A DNA stretch of 64,000 nucleotides from Cordia subcordata (taxonomy: Eukaryota > Streptophyta > Magnoliopsida > Boraginales > Cordiaceae), in contig JAPTOF010000016.1 in the NCBI GenBank assembly GCA_028554755.1, forward strand, positions 7,043,001 through 7,107,000, written 5' to 3'. Under the pieces are notes generated by a model. That model made no database searches. It had not been told where the DNA came from and saw only the letters and a program-made list of their open reading frames with translations. Made by a program: the position numbers and the translations under genes. Below are positions 43,642 to 56,200 of the stretch, one piece after another. Each line of letters begins with the position of its first letter. Positions within the stretch are counted from its first letter, which is position 1.

Positions 43642-43880
43642 TTCAGCCAGCCAACAGAGGTCAATCAAGTGTATTAAGTTCGTTTTTCCCCCCCTTTTTT
43701 TGGTTATACTAATTGATTTAATATGGTAAATTGCTCACCAAGTCTTATGTATATTGTTCAGCCAGTCGACCAAAGGTAACTTTATACCAAGTTTATTAAA
43801 GGTGTTTTTTGTTTTTTGGTGGTTATACTATTTCATTTAATATGCCAAATTGCTCACCAAGTCTTATGTACGTTGAGGCG
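43642..43880. repeat. About 119-bp imperfect tandem duplication
   Basis: GGTTATACTA occurs at 43702 and 43821 (period 119), followed in both copies by TTTAATATG and AAATTGCTCACCAAGTCTTA. The phrase TTCAGCCAG opens both units at 43642 and 43757, so small indels have accumulated. Confidence 0.7.
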
Positions 43881-44810
43881 GGGTCAAAATTGAAAGAGTG
43901 TTCGATGAAGTCCCACATTGCTTTAAAAGCAGCATGAAAATTGTCAACCAAAATGAAGTGCTGCTGAAAGTCTTAAATTGCTATATTGTTATTGAACGAT
44001 AAATACTTAAAGACTCGTTTAATCTTCATCTCATTTAATTTTATCACGTCAGAATCTTTTTAAGAGCAGCTCAATTAGTAGTACTTTTCTCACTAGCTAC
44101 ACCCTTTTAAAAACTAATATTATATTTATGGTTCAGGGATTTATGCATGGACCGGGAAAGATTTGTAACTTCGAACTAAATTTAGGGGTGAACATGGGTT
44201 AGTTAAATCGATCAAAGCAATCTAAATCAATCGAAAAATTATGGTTGGTTTGATTATTTTATATGGTTAAAAACAATTGGTTAGTTTCAAATAAAAACCT
44301 ACTAGTTTAGTTTGGTTTGAAATATATCCACAAACCAAATTGAACTATATTGATAGATAATTTTATGTATATATTCATCCCCAGTTTTATGTATTTTAAA
44401 AGTTATCGAACCTCTAATCTCAACATTATATTTCCATACTTTAACCACCAAACTACAATAATACTTATGCTTTATTTCAATGGTAAAATCCTATTACATT
44501 AAATTCATAAATATGGGTAGTAAATCTAATTGGTTCTTGTTTAATTTTATTTCTAATTTTGATTTATTTTAATTTTTTAAGGAAAATCCAAGACCAAGGT
44601 TTTGTTATATACATGATAAAAAACTAATTGGTTTATTTCAAATATAAACCAACTGGTTTTTATTTGATTTAAAATATAATCAAAACTATAAGCCAAACTA
44701 TGTACATCCCTAGAGCTAATTGCCAATTATTTATATTCAACCCTTATAATAAAGTATTTTTTTTATTATAGCGCCTCAATAAAAAAATTTAATATTATTA
44801 GAACATGTTA

Positions 44811-44975
44811 AATCACTATGGTTTTTTGTTAGGCAATTTTTGATTTTTCAATTTTCTTTCACTTAACCTTATCATATTCAATTAAACACTTCAAGTGCTA
44901 AATCACTATATTTTTTGTTAGACAATTTTTTATTTTTCAATTTTTAGTTTATTTTACTTAGCTTATGATATTTTT
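44811..44975. repeat. 90-bp imperfect tandem duplication
   Basis: AATCACTAT begins both units at 44811 and 44901, followed by TTTTTTGTTAG, CAATTTTT and a TTTTTCAATTTT stretch in each. AT-rich and non-coding. Confidence 0.6.
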
Positions 44976-45320
44976 TATCAATAGTATTATTACATAATTC
45001 TACAATATTGATCTGAATGTTATACTTATTTATATTTAAAATATTTAATATCATAATTTTTTTAATTATCATAATACTATTAGTTTTTTACATATTTGCA
45101 TATATTATTAATATTTTTGGATTTTCAATAGGATACTAAAAATTTTTGGTTGTTCAATAGCATTTCTAGTTGAAACTATATAGACATGAACGGAACTAAG
45201 ATTTTATAATAGCAGGTAGCATTTAATTAAAAAAATTGATGATACTAAATAATTTAACTATAAATAAGTGTAACATTTAGATCAATATTGTAAAATTATG
45301 TAATAACATTGATATTAAAT
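44967..45320. repeat. Long imperfect inverted repeat
   Basis: The left arm at 44967-45033 contains TACAATATTGATCTGAATGT. The right arm at about 45259-45320 contains ACATTTAGATCAATATTGTA, its near-exact complement. The arms are roughly 65-70 bp with about 225 bp between them. No target duplication or coding sequence was seen, so it may be an eroded foldback or MITE. Confidence 0.6.
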
Positions 45321-45883
45321 ATTTTAAATACAAATAAATATAAAGAATACTATTTGACAATATAATATAAGATTATACAAAGAAAAATTTATATAAATGT
45401 AAAATCAAGCTTGCCTCTCCCTTAATTTAGTAAAAGAAAATTGATATTAAATATTTTAAATATAAAAAATGTACAAAATACTATTATAAAATCTCTCCTT
45501 TATAAAATTATTTAGTTAAAAAAATAAGAAGTTGCCCAAGGCAAAACTCACTAAATAATAAATTCTCCATGTAGAACCTTTTTAAATTAATCTTGCATGA
45601 AAAAATCCAAATATTGAGCCAACAAAACAAAAAAAACTAAGCATTATTGTTATTTATTTGCACAAAATATATAGTCCCACACATGGAAGATAATGAAGAA
45701 ATTCACTTGGCTATGGGTTGGTAAAAAGCACTTCTTTTCATGAAGAAAAATGTATTTTTTTTGTAATAATTATTTGACTTAACTTAAAAAAAAGTTAAAA
45801 ACAACTTTTTCAGAAATCAATAATAACAAAAGAGTATGAAATATTAAATACTTCAATTCAAAAATAACAAAAGACTAACACCA

Positions 45884-45905
45884 GATGATGATGATGATGA
45901 CGACG

Positions 45906-45940
<35 letters not shown>

Positions 45941-45942
45941 TT
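45884..45942. repeat. GAT/AAT trinucleotide microsatellite
   Basis: A GATGATGATG run passing through GACGAC into a long AAT run, just downstream of the RING gene's stop codon. Confidence 0.9.
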
Positions 45943-46022
45943 ATCAGCAGACTGGTTAATTGTATAAGAGAAACCAATAATTCAATATAATCAGCAGGAT
46001 CTAGTAATTAATTAGCATTGAG

Positions 46023-46802
46023 TCAACGACATGGGATGGGTTGTCGACAGACAGGGCACGCATTACTCTTGTTTAACCATTGGATGATACACACCGAGTG
46101 ATAAACATGGAGGCAAGGCAAGAATATGATTTCTTCCCCACCCACAGGGCTATCCAAGCAAATCGGGCAGCATGGATGGCTCTCATCTTCTCCCACTCTC
46201 ACCTTCTCCAACGATTCGACAAACACTTTCGCTGCCGGCAACCGAACAAACCACGTCATTACAGCATCTGCTTGTGGTCTATAGTGTAGTGCATTGAACA
46301 GGAAACTCGCGTCCTCTTGGGGCGACCCCCTGATGGCGCGGACAAGACTTTCGTCCAGGCTTTCGTCCTCTCGCTGGACAGTAATCACGCGGGCGTAGAA
46401 AAGAATGGGGAGTCTAATAAGGCCGGAGTTCTGGGGATCCGTGGCCACTGCGCCCGCGGTGTCGATGAGTCGGGAAATCAAATCAGGATGGTCTTCTTCA
46501 GGCAGCTTGAGAGTGGTTGAAAAGATGTGACGGATGCGTTCGTATTGGAAGTCATTCAAAGGCATGACCAGGCCCTGGTTAATGAGGCCTAGGGTTTCAA
46601 GAGGTCCAGCACCCCAAATAATAGGGTTTTTTTCCAGTAAGAACTTGGCTCGGAATAGGACACATAAGCGTTGCTGATCTCCCGGACAACTCCAATTGTG
46701 ACCACGTGCATTAAAGATGCTGTTATCCTGAAAGACCTTGTATTCGTATCGATAGCCATTGCCATTCCTTTCCAGGACATTCCTTTCCAGGGAAAAAGAC
46801 AT
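46023..46802 (-). CDS. RING-H2 zinc finger protein, probable E3 ubiquitin ligase (259 aa)
   Basis: An intronless CDS whose C-terminus carries a canonical C3H2C3 RING: Cys212-Cys215, Cys230-His232, His235-Cys238 and Cys249-Cys252, within PCCPICLDS, LPCLHVYHSVC and NACPVCRQP. The Trp in IIQWL between zinc ligands is the usual E2-contact residue. The first 200 residues have no domain I recognise; they are mixed charged and hydrophobic, without a signal peptide or membrane span. Substrate and partner are unknown. A leader intron is likely, because ATACCAG lies immediately before GTATGT at the start codon and a GTAAC donor-like site occurs near 46943. The neighbours give no functional clue. Confidence 0.85.
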   Translation of the reverse strand: MSFSLERNVLERNGNGYRYEYKVFQDNSIFNARGHNWSCPGDQQRLCVLFRAKFLLEKNPIIWGAGPLETLGLINQGLVMPLNDFQYERIRHIFSTTLKLPEEDHPDLISRLIDTAGAVATDPQNSGLIRLPILFYARVITVQREDESLDESLVRAIRGSPQEDASFLFNALHYRPQADAVMTWFVRLPAAKVFVESLEKVRVGEDESHPCCPICLDSPVGGEEIIFLPCLHVYHSVCIIQWLNKSNACPVCRQPIPCR

Positions 46803-49032
46803 ACCTGGTATAAATTATTGCTCCAGAAGACCTATTCCAAAGCGAGTGCGAGAAGCCCGGAGATTCCTATACAAGTGTTGAACAATAATACGCTATAAGT
46901 CAATTAATAATTTCGGTATAAAATGCCTTGGGAAAGATTGTTACCTCTGGAAGCGTGCCTTTTGGAAATTGCTACTCCGCCCCTGCATGCACTGATAGCA
47001 ACTGAATCCCGTACTTGCTATTAAAACTACCAGAGTTCTAGGTTTGAAGTTGCAAAACCACAAGAGGGTGGTGGTCAAGAGAGGAGGGAGGGGTGGCCAA
47101 AGGGGGAGAGAAAAAAGATACTTTTTTTTTTTTGGGGTCTTTTGAATCTATTGTGTGACTTATCTTGAGAACTATATTTATAATACTCGACTAGGACAAG
47201 ACTTAATAATTAGCAAAATTAATTACCAAACTCGACGGGAGTATATATAAATATGGTCATATAGCATTGATTGCCTTTTCTGATTTGGATTCAATTAATT
47301 GGAGAACCAAGTTACCAAGACCAGCTAGATTTGGGTTGTAGGTCTTTTTATTTACCAAAACCAAAACTCTGCCCAATCAGAGCACACACCTGCGTATGGT
47401 AAACTAGTATATGTTGATCAATAAAGGTGTAGTAGTCCAGTAATATATTTCTTAATTTTAGTGTGAGTGGTCAAAAAATTATTTCTCGCTAATTACATGT
47501 AATCGGCCTTTAGCCTTTCTTGAAATGAAAAAAATTAGGATGTTGATCCGGCCCGTGTTGTTGTGCAGGTATTATGTGTTTTTATATTTTATTTTTTGTG
47601 TCACTTAAACAAGCATATAGCTAAATGCAAATAAATTTACAGATTAAAGAGTTTAAATATAATATATTAAGCTTATATTTTTTTAATCTAATTAAAAATT
47701 TATGAGATATAGACTAAAAAGGTTATTATGTTAAGAAATTAATTTATTTTTATAAATTTTGTTTCAAATTTGTTGAAAAATTGACAGTGATTACTAAAAA
47801 AATAAACAAAATACTAAAAAAATAAAGAAGTAATCATGTGGTGTAATGTGACATCCAATCCAAGTGTTAAATAATAAAAAAGGAAACACTTATTTCACCT
47901 TTCAAATGAAAAAAGAAATACTCACACAGCATCTTTTACCTCTCAAAACTTGAAAGAGTATTGTACTTTTCACTATGAAAACATTGAAAAAATAAAGGGA
48001 AAATCGCGGAATTTCATGTCATGTTAAGCTCAAAAGTTAAAATATCTTTCTATTTTTTTCTTATCAAATTATCAGCTGTAAAAAAAATTCCTTAACTGTT
48101 AAAAATAAATAAAATATAAAAATAAAGAAGTAACCAAGGAGATGTCACTTGACATCTTACTCAAGTATTTAAAAAAATTAAAAAAAAATGAATAAACACT
48201 CACTTTAACAATAAGTGGAATAATATAATAAATTTTTAAAGAAAGATTAAAATGGTTGAAGGGGTGGCATATGGCATCCAACTCAATTATTTTAATACAT
48301 ATAACGACTAGTCGGTGAGCTATGCGATACAGGTATGTAATAATAAAAATTTTAAGTTACCTAAGTCAATGTTAAAATTTTTTCATATTATTATATTTTA
48401 TTTTTTTAATTATGTCTTATCAAGATTTTATATTTATTTTAATATAATATAATAAAATGATTTAATGTTATAATTATTAAAATTTTAAAAAACGCATGTA
48501 ATTAGTACTCGACATATTTTTTTATTTATCGTGATATATGCAAATATTAAAATTTTAATGACGTGTTTACCTGAACAAAATGTCTATATCAACTTTATTT
48601 TTTAAGACATAACTTTACATTTCAATAATTAGGAATAAAAGCCCCGAACGTACAAATTAGCGTAAACAAACCAATAAATAGTGGACAAATGACAAAATAT
48701 AAAGAAAGACATTTTTTCTAGAATGTTTCTTTCGTCTCCCCTATCACTTGCATTTTAGAGGGGCTAGACTTTAATTAATGACTTGGATAATGTTGTACTA
48801 ATATAAAATGACTGCGATTTCCTATCTTTTTATGTAATTCTGAATCAGTAATATTACAGCCCGAGTTATCACTTCATATTAGTGCCTTTTCATCAAGCTG
48901 CGTTCTTGGTCAATCATAGCAAACGTTCCCGTATAGATTACAAGCATCGATAAGGTACGCTAGATAGATGATACCGCTATAAGAAAATTTTAATAATAAT
49001 GGATTGAGTTCGAATTTTCACTCTTTCACTTA
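46803..49032. other. RING gene leader/promoter and AT-rich spacer
   Basis: About 46803-47130 is probably the RING gene's 5' leader (purine-rich on the plus strand, pyrimidine-rich in transcript sense). Beyond it the DNA is AT-rich with no gene. A motif containing GACATC, CCAA or TCAAGT and TTTAA recurs imperfectly near 47840-47900, 48130-48205 and 48240-48300. Nothing else is seen. Confidence 0.4.
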
Positions 49033-49261
49033 GGGCCTGTTTGGATTGGTTTTTTTTCAAGAAAAAATACTTTTTTTTTTCTAAAAAAATCACATTAAAT
49101 TTATAATAACTATTTGATTTGGCTTCTAAAAAAGCTGAAATTTTGAAAAAAGGTCAAATACAGCTTTTTTTAGAAGCCAGAATTTTTAACTTCTCGAAAA
49201 AAATTATTTTTCAAAAATTATTAAAAAAAAACTTTTAAAAAAAATCAACTCAAATGAGCCC
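49033..49261. mobile_element. MITE family 1, copy E (229 bp)
   Basis: The left end GGGCCTGTTTGGATTGG and right end TCAACTCAAATGAGCCC are inverted complements with several mismatches. TTA flanks both sides (49030-49032 and 49262-49264). The interior A/T-run pattern is like the other copies. Confidence 0.8.
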
Positions 49262-50236
49262 TTAAACTCGCTTTTACTATGGCCCTAATAGATTCTGTTA
49301 ACCAAGTCAATGCCCATCAGTCACGTGGCCAGAGATCCGGGCTCCTCCCACTACCTGAAAGCTTACAATTTCATGTTCTATTTCACTCTCTAATGGAGAT
49401 TCTTTTCACCCTTTTCTTATAGTACTACTTTACTATCAATCACCCAAAAGTATTTAGTCTTGTAAGGTGATTCTTCCTGATTCACACGAGATTCAACGTG
49501 TCCCATTCTACTTATGGACTTTCGCCTTTTAAGTTGCAATATTCGAGTTGCTTCGCCTAGTGGCGCGACACTTGGGTTACACTTCCACAACCCCAAAAAC
49601 GCACTTTAATTTATTTTTATGACGATATAATAGATAAGCAGTAATGTCTGTTTTCGCGAGGAGATGAGCAGTAATGTTGCAGGTTGCATTTAACGTCTAA
49701 ACCCACAACTTCATATTTGTCATTTCTCATCACCAAGACAAATCACCTGCTGAGGATAAAACTATTAGGAATGATGTGCTTTGCAGCTCATGTTGGATCA
49801 TTCAACATCACTTCAAGAATCCATATTTAGAACAGTCTCTGATACCGCTACAGATTGAATGATCAAATCTATTGTTGATAACATCAAGCAACTCCATACA
49901 ACAATGGAAAGTTATCCAATCAGGTGAACGATCTAGCCGTGTCACAAAAGAGTGGCCGCCGCGCTACAGCTCAACTGCTCATCTTTGTCACGGTTGTGGG
50001 GGTAGGTAGATATAAATATTCTATTGGCCAAGTAAATAAAGTTAGATGATCTTAATTCAAGATGTGAAAGAGTTACTTGATTGTATCAGCAGAAAGCTAC
50101 AAGAGAGGATCCCCAAACGCTATTTATTTATGTTATAGAACACCTACCACAACACGCTACGAGGAAATATTGTACTATGAAGGGGGAGAAATGGAGAATC
50201 AAAGTGAAGTTTATCTGGAAATGCCAAGACAAAACC
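49262..50236. other. Spacer and GSH1 3' flank
   Basis: About 49900-50236 is probably the GSH1 3' UTR (minus strand). The rest has no recognised gene. The plus-strand open frames at 50077-50499 are antisense to the last GSH1 exon and are not counted as genes. Confidence 0.5.
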
Positions 50237-53200
50237 TTAGTAGAGCAGCTCCTCGAAAACACGATCAACACTTTGTCCCCACTTCCCGTGGTACAGCTCC
50301 AGGAGCTTCTCGGCTGGGGTCACGCCTGCAAAGTAAATCCATCGATCAAATCATCAACCGGATTCTAGGGGCGAGAGGCATTACAGAGAAATATATGAAG
50401 CGAAAAGTATCACATAGGCTTCTTGTTGCGACATTTTATACCTTTCAAATAAGCACTACTCAGTATCGATTAAATGAAACATTTATCTTTGTTCTCTAAA
50501 TTGAGATCAGCTAAAACTTTTGTAGCGGCTACTATTGTTCGTTGCCCTTAAATTAGGTAATCATTTAGTACAAGTGACAGCAACAAGCAGGTATGCAAGC
50601 ATGGAAGGCAAATGCAAATCAATGTTTATGACATAAAAATTACATACCTGTTTTAACCACCTCTGCTACTTCATTCAAAAATCCAGTTTCTTTGAAGCCC
50701 CTCCTTTCAAGACCATCCTGTGTGTCCATATAAAAACAATGTCATGAAAACAAAACAGAAAATGCTGGAAAGTTGGTTGGCTGTTACAACTAATCGTCAT
50801 TAGGAGAGAGAGATGAAAGCGTTGTAAGTCACCTTTGCCAACTTCAAAACTTCTTCAGCAACATGCTTTAGCAATCCATCCCGAAATGGTGTCTTCAAAC
50901 CAGTTTTTGGTACCTATCAGAAAATATTGGTATTAAGTTGCTCTCTCCAATAAAATGTTGCAAATAGTTTAGTAAGGTTACATGTATATCTGACAAGAGA
51001 TAAATGCCTCATATCAAATGTATTAAGTTGCTCTCTCCAATAAAATGTTGCAAATAGTTTAGTAAGGTTACATGTATATCTGACAAGAGATAAATGCCTC
51101 ATATCAACAAAAAGTGAAGTGCCATCATTCAATTACCAACCAAATTACTGTTCGATGCACAAAGAATATTTTTCCCACAATTGGTATTCTTCTTGTGACT
51201 CTCCTTAATAGAATAAGGTTTGATTTGCCTTGGTTTATTTGTCTTCCAGAAAGCCAACTTGAGACCAGATGAAAATTATTCCAAAAGCAGCAGATTGATA
51301 TTCCAATTGATATAGTACCTTATTCCTCAACATCTGTCTTTCTTCCTTGGTCCAATCAGCTGTCATGTCCAAGACACTTTGTAAAGATTCCTCGTCATAT
51401 AATAGACCCACCTGAAATTGAACAACAATATGCTTACAATTAGTACAGTAATATGCTGCTTCTACATCTTCAAGAATTTTCAGATATATTGGTCCTTTCC
51501 TGGATCATACAAAAAGTTTGAGCATTATATATAGAAAAATTTGAAAGCATACAGACCCAAAATGCAGGAAGTGCACAGAGCCGCCTCCAAGGTCCTCCAT
51601 CAGCACCCCTCATCTCCAGATATCTTTTCAGCCTGACCTGAAAGAGACATAGAACAAACTTAGCCATAACTGGGATGATAACACATCATTATGAACTTTT
51701 GAAGTTTCCTCAACCATCTAATCTCCTGTGAATGTGCTGACCTCAGGAAATATTGTTGTCAGATGATTCTCCCAATCATTAAGTGTCGGATATTCACCAG
51801 GAACAGAAGGAAGTTTCCCAGCCATAAAATCCTGCAGAATATCCAACCCAAAATAATTAGCTTTTCACATATTCTAAGAAAAGCATAAAACAATAGGACT
51901 TTATATGTAAAAATATAGTCAGGGGTCAAGCACAAACTCGGAAGGACATTCCAGTACAATCAATGTATTTCTTTTTCCGATAGACAAAATACATTGGGAC
52001 GTCAAGAGCATAATCTACATATTGCTCAAACCTACAACAATAAAACAGGATAGTCAATATAAGCACAAATTCCATGAATTCTTGGAAAAGAGATCATAGC
52101 CAATGCAAGATACAAATATACAGCATGCATCTTCTAATTCTGCACTAAATCAACGTTGTTCACGTAAAATTGGAAGCAGAGAAAAGATTAGCAGCTTGTT
52201 TGGCTAATCTTATTTGGGGCTTATAAGCTGCAAATAGTAAAAAGAAAGTGAGGGGGTGCTTTTTTCTAGGAGCTTATAAGCTGCAAAATAAGCAGAGCCA
52301 AACAGGCTCTAGCTACAACAGGAAACTCTTCTATCCAAACTTTAACTCCAATAAAGATCTTATTTTCATGTACAGAAGAAAATAACAGGCATTTTGTCCC
52401 TTCACAGAGCTATGATAGTCTTGAAGTAACTTTGCCTCAAAACAAATACATTACAAATTAGTATATGTTTCTTCTGCCTTCACTCATTCCCAGTATGTTC
52501 AGCCTGATTAATCAGATGACTAATGTAAAAGATTTTGGCTATAGCATCCTGCCTAAAAATTAAATGCAACATATATAAAACTAGTTTCTTGTCCCATCCT
52601 CTTGTCTCCTTTAAGCTTTAATTTTTCCAGCGTTGGACAATGTACAACTATGAAGTGAATTTATAGACCCTCTCTCTTAAAAATTCGTAGTGGAGTATTT
52701 AGACAAACAATAATGTCCTTGCGATTCTGAAGAAAATTGGCCTCAAAAACTGCAAACTCTCTCAATAATCAACCAGACAGAAGGCTCAGTAAACAGGTGT
52801 GAGATGTCCTCTTATTAGCATTTTCTACAGAGACTTGACTTGGCATAAAGGCGGACAAATGGTGTAGCTCCTCTTATGCTGTGTTTGTTAGGGTCTTATT
52901 TTAAGACACTTATCTTATTTGACAACTTATGTGAAAAAGATTATTTGTTATCAACTTATTATAAGATACTTGTAAGATACTTTTCATAAGATGTCTTATT
53001 TGTAGTTATAAAAAAAAAGTTGAGTTTAAGTTACATATATCTTATCTTATATCTTATCAGTAAGAAAAAAATTAAAAATAAAAATTTAAAAATAAAAAAA
53101 TTTAAAATTAAAGAAAATTAAAAAAATAAAAAAAATTAAATTTTAAAAATAAAATATTAAATATTAAAATTATAAATAAAAAATTTAAAATTTAAAATTT

Positions 53201-56200
53201 AAAAACTTAAAAAAATTAAAAATAAAAAATAAAAAATGTTAAAAATTAAATATTAAAAATTAAAATTTCAAAAATTTTAAATTTTTAAAACAAAAATAAA
53301 ATTTAATATTTTATATTTTATTATTTGATTATAAAATTAAAAACCATGACTCAAAATTGATAACCTTATTATCAAAGTAACTTATAACAACATTTCAGCT
53401 TACAAACCAAACAATCTTATTGGATCAAACAATTATTTCTTACAAGATACTTATCAGTTAAGATGCTTATCAAATTTCAAATTTAAGATAAGACTATTCC
53501 AAACAGGCTATTAGTCTGAGGAGAGTTTCTAGGCATATCTGGAAGTTGGATTTCTCTACTAGTGTTGCATTTAAAATGCCAAGCATCCTTGGCACTGATG
53601 CTATAACTTCATTTACTCCAATAAGGGAAGCCAATCAAAGGACTACAAGCCAGAAAAAGGGGACATGAAAGGATAAACTGTGGAATATTATTCTTCTAGA
53701 AATATGTACACAATGGAATAGTTCAAAGTCATTTCTTCAACACATCAAATGCATGTTATGTAAAACTTTTGTCAGCACAGATAATTAGTCCTTCTCAATG
53801 CTTTGAAAATGACTGTTGAGAGATAAACAAGCTGTAATAGTTTATCTGTCCGATCAGATGTGGTTAATTGAAAAACTCACCCAAAAGAGTCATCAAAGAC
53901 AAAAGGAAGCATGCCAGTGCGGTTGCTATCTGTATCAGTCCAGATATGGCTGGTGAAACAAGTAATAGTTACCACATAAGAATCTATTAATAGAAGAATA
54001 ATACATAGAAAAAGATAATGTTGAGCAACACATAAATACCTTCTCATACTGAGGAAACCATTTGGTTTTCCTTCAGTGAAGGGCGAATTAGCAAACAAGG
54101 CCGTCGCAATCTGTCAATCAATTTGTCCAATTACATTAGAAGGTTCACCAATAAATCGAGAAGAAAACATAATAACTAGATTCACTGCATTATAAGAAGA
54201 TCAATGCTTCTCACAGGCTGCAAGGAAAGACCAGCTCTGAATTTCCTAATCATGTCAGCTTCAGAGCTAAAGTCCAGATTCACCTGACAAAACAAAGATC
54301 AATTATATCTACTTAATCATGGTCATAGATCTGCAATACACACACAGATGTAGAAGATGGAAGCAATAGCATAATTTTTAGCTACATAATGCAAAACTGA
54401 AGAAGAGAATGTAGTTCAAAATTGAGCAGAAGATATACCTTACCTGAACAGTACAAGTTCGGAACATCATATCAAGTCCAAGAGAACCAACCTTAGGCAT
54501 ATAATTCCTCATAATATCATATCTTCCCTGTGTTAAAGTTCTTTGTCAGCAAGTGGACAGCAGCAGACTTTTCAGAATTAACTTTTTGGTCAAGTCTTGT
54601 AATTATGCAGAGTTGACTAATGTTAAAAGGTGATGACCATCACTTTTTGTTCAAGAATGAGACAAGTACCATATGACACATTTGTTTGCGTAAAAAATGA
54701 TATCCTTAAAGAGACGATGACAACTTTGCTTTAATTTCTGCATATGTGTTTCATAACTTATTGACAGTAGTTCCTAGCAATCAAAATCTAACTTGCACTT
54801 CAATATGCAAGAGTTTTTAGATCTCATGACAAGAATAGTTACAGAAGATGAGTCTATAAATTCTGCTAACTGAGATCATACAAAACTATAGCAAGTTCTG
54901 CAAGGAGGTAGAACCTGGCTCTTAAAGATACAGCACTTTCCCCCCAGGGATTTCCAGTTTATGATTAGTACTAATGATTCATGAAAACATGTTGTTCTAC
55001 CACCACCATTGATGTAGAGAAATATCTCGAGATTAAATATCACTACAAAAACAAGAATCTATGTGCATACCAGCTGAACAATTCCTCAGAAAGTTCAGTG
55101 GATTAGTTAGTGCTAAGTCACTGTTCTTAGTGGACGTCAAACAATTATTTAACATTAGGTTTTAAGAGAAGCTAGTCCATTTAGAAATCCATGAGGCACC
55201 ATATATGGCATCAAAGTAAATTGTGCCTCAGACAATATAAGTATATTATCAGCATGTAATTTACCTTAGGCATTATAGGTATATCTTTCAAGCCCCATTT
55301 GGGCTGGAAACCAATTCCCAAGAATCCGATTCCCATCTCCTCTGCAACAGCTTTGACCTGTCATTTACACAAAAGTAGATGTAGATATAAAGGTTACAAG
55401 TCTAGGTGCCAGCCTATCTAAAACTCACTGCCAAGCTGCCCAACTATAAAATTTCTTTTAATAAAAGTTGGAAAAAGACTGGGGGATAAAGTAAAAGAAT
55501 GAAGATGTAGAAGGGAGGGAGAAATGGACAAAAGCACTTCGGTAGTTGCAGATAAACAACCATCCACCTCATACTGTAGTTGTACTCTTGTACAAACCTG
55601 GTAAAGATGCGAATTAACCTCAGCACAAGTCTGATGGAGAGTTTCAAGAGGTGCACCACTGAGCTCAAATTGACCACCAGGCTCCAGCGATATGCTTTGC
55701 TTTCCCTACCCAAATACACCAAAAATAATCATTAACACAATCCATTGAGGAGCAACGTACCAAAGTTATATGAATCTAGAGGAGAAGAAAATTGCAAGTG
55801 TGTAAATTAACTAAAGAAGAAATCCACCATTAAATCCACACCAAGTACAGAATAAGTTCCAAGATTGATGAGTAAAATAACCAAGACTACTTGACCAGAA
55901 CTTCAAGATAGACCAAAAATGTTCTGTTGGATCAAACCACAAGTTCTGCATCATAGAACAAGATTTGAAACATTACCTGTTTCAGACCAATGATCTTGTC
56001 ACCTTCCATGACTTTTTCCCAATCAAATCTCTCAGAAATACCATTAAGCAGCTCTGCTATTTGTTCATACTTCATCGGTCGTAAAGTTTGAAACTCGAAA
56101 CCAAACTTTTCATGTTCAGTACCTATCCTGTTTGAACCAAAAATTTTGAATGGATGATTAGAGATGGTACAAGTTTTCATATAGGACCAAAGTCCAAACC

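Larger units (their letters stand above)
42903..46022. other. AT-rich intergenic DNA with duplications and an inverted repeat
   Basis: No gene is supported. It contains a roughly 119-bp tandem duplication (43642-43880), a 90-bp tandem duplication (44811-44975), a long inverted repeat (44967-45320) and a GAT/GAC/AAT microsatellite (45884-45942), each listed separately. The open frame at 43338-43664 has no recognisable domain. Confidence 0.5.

Noticed and set aside
50077..50499. Plus-strand frames of 140 and 95 codons
   Set aside because: They overlap the last GSH1 exon on the opposite strand, and their longest readable segment is the antisense of conserved GSH1 codons.
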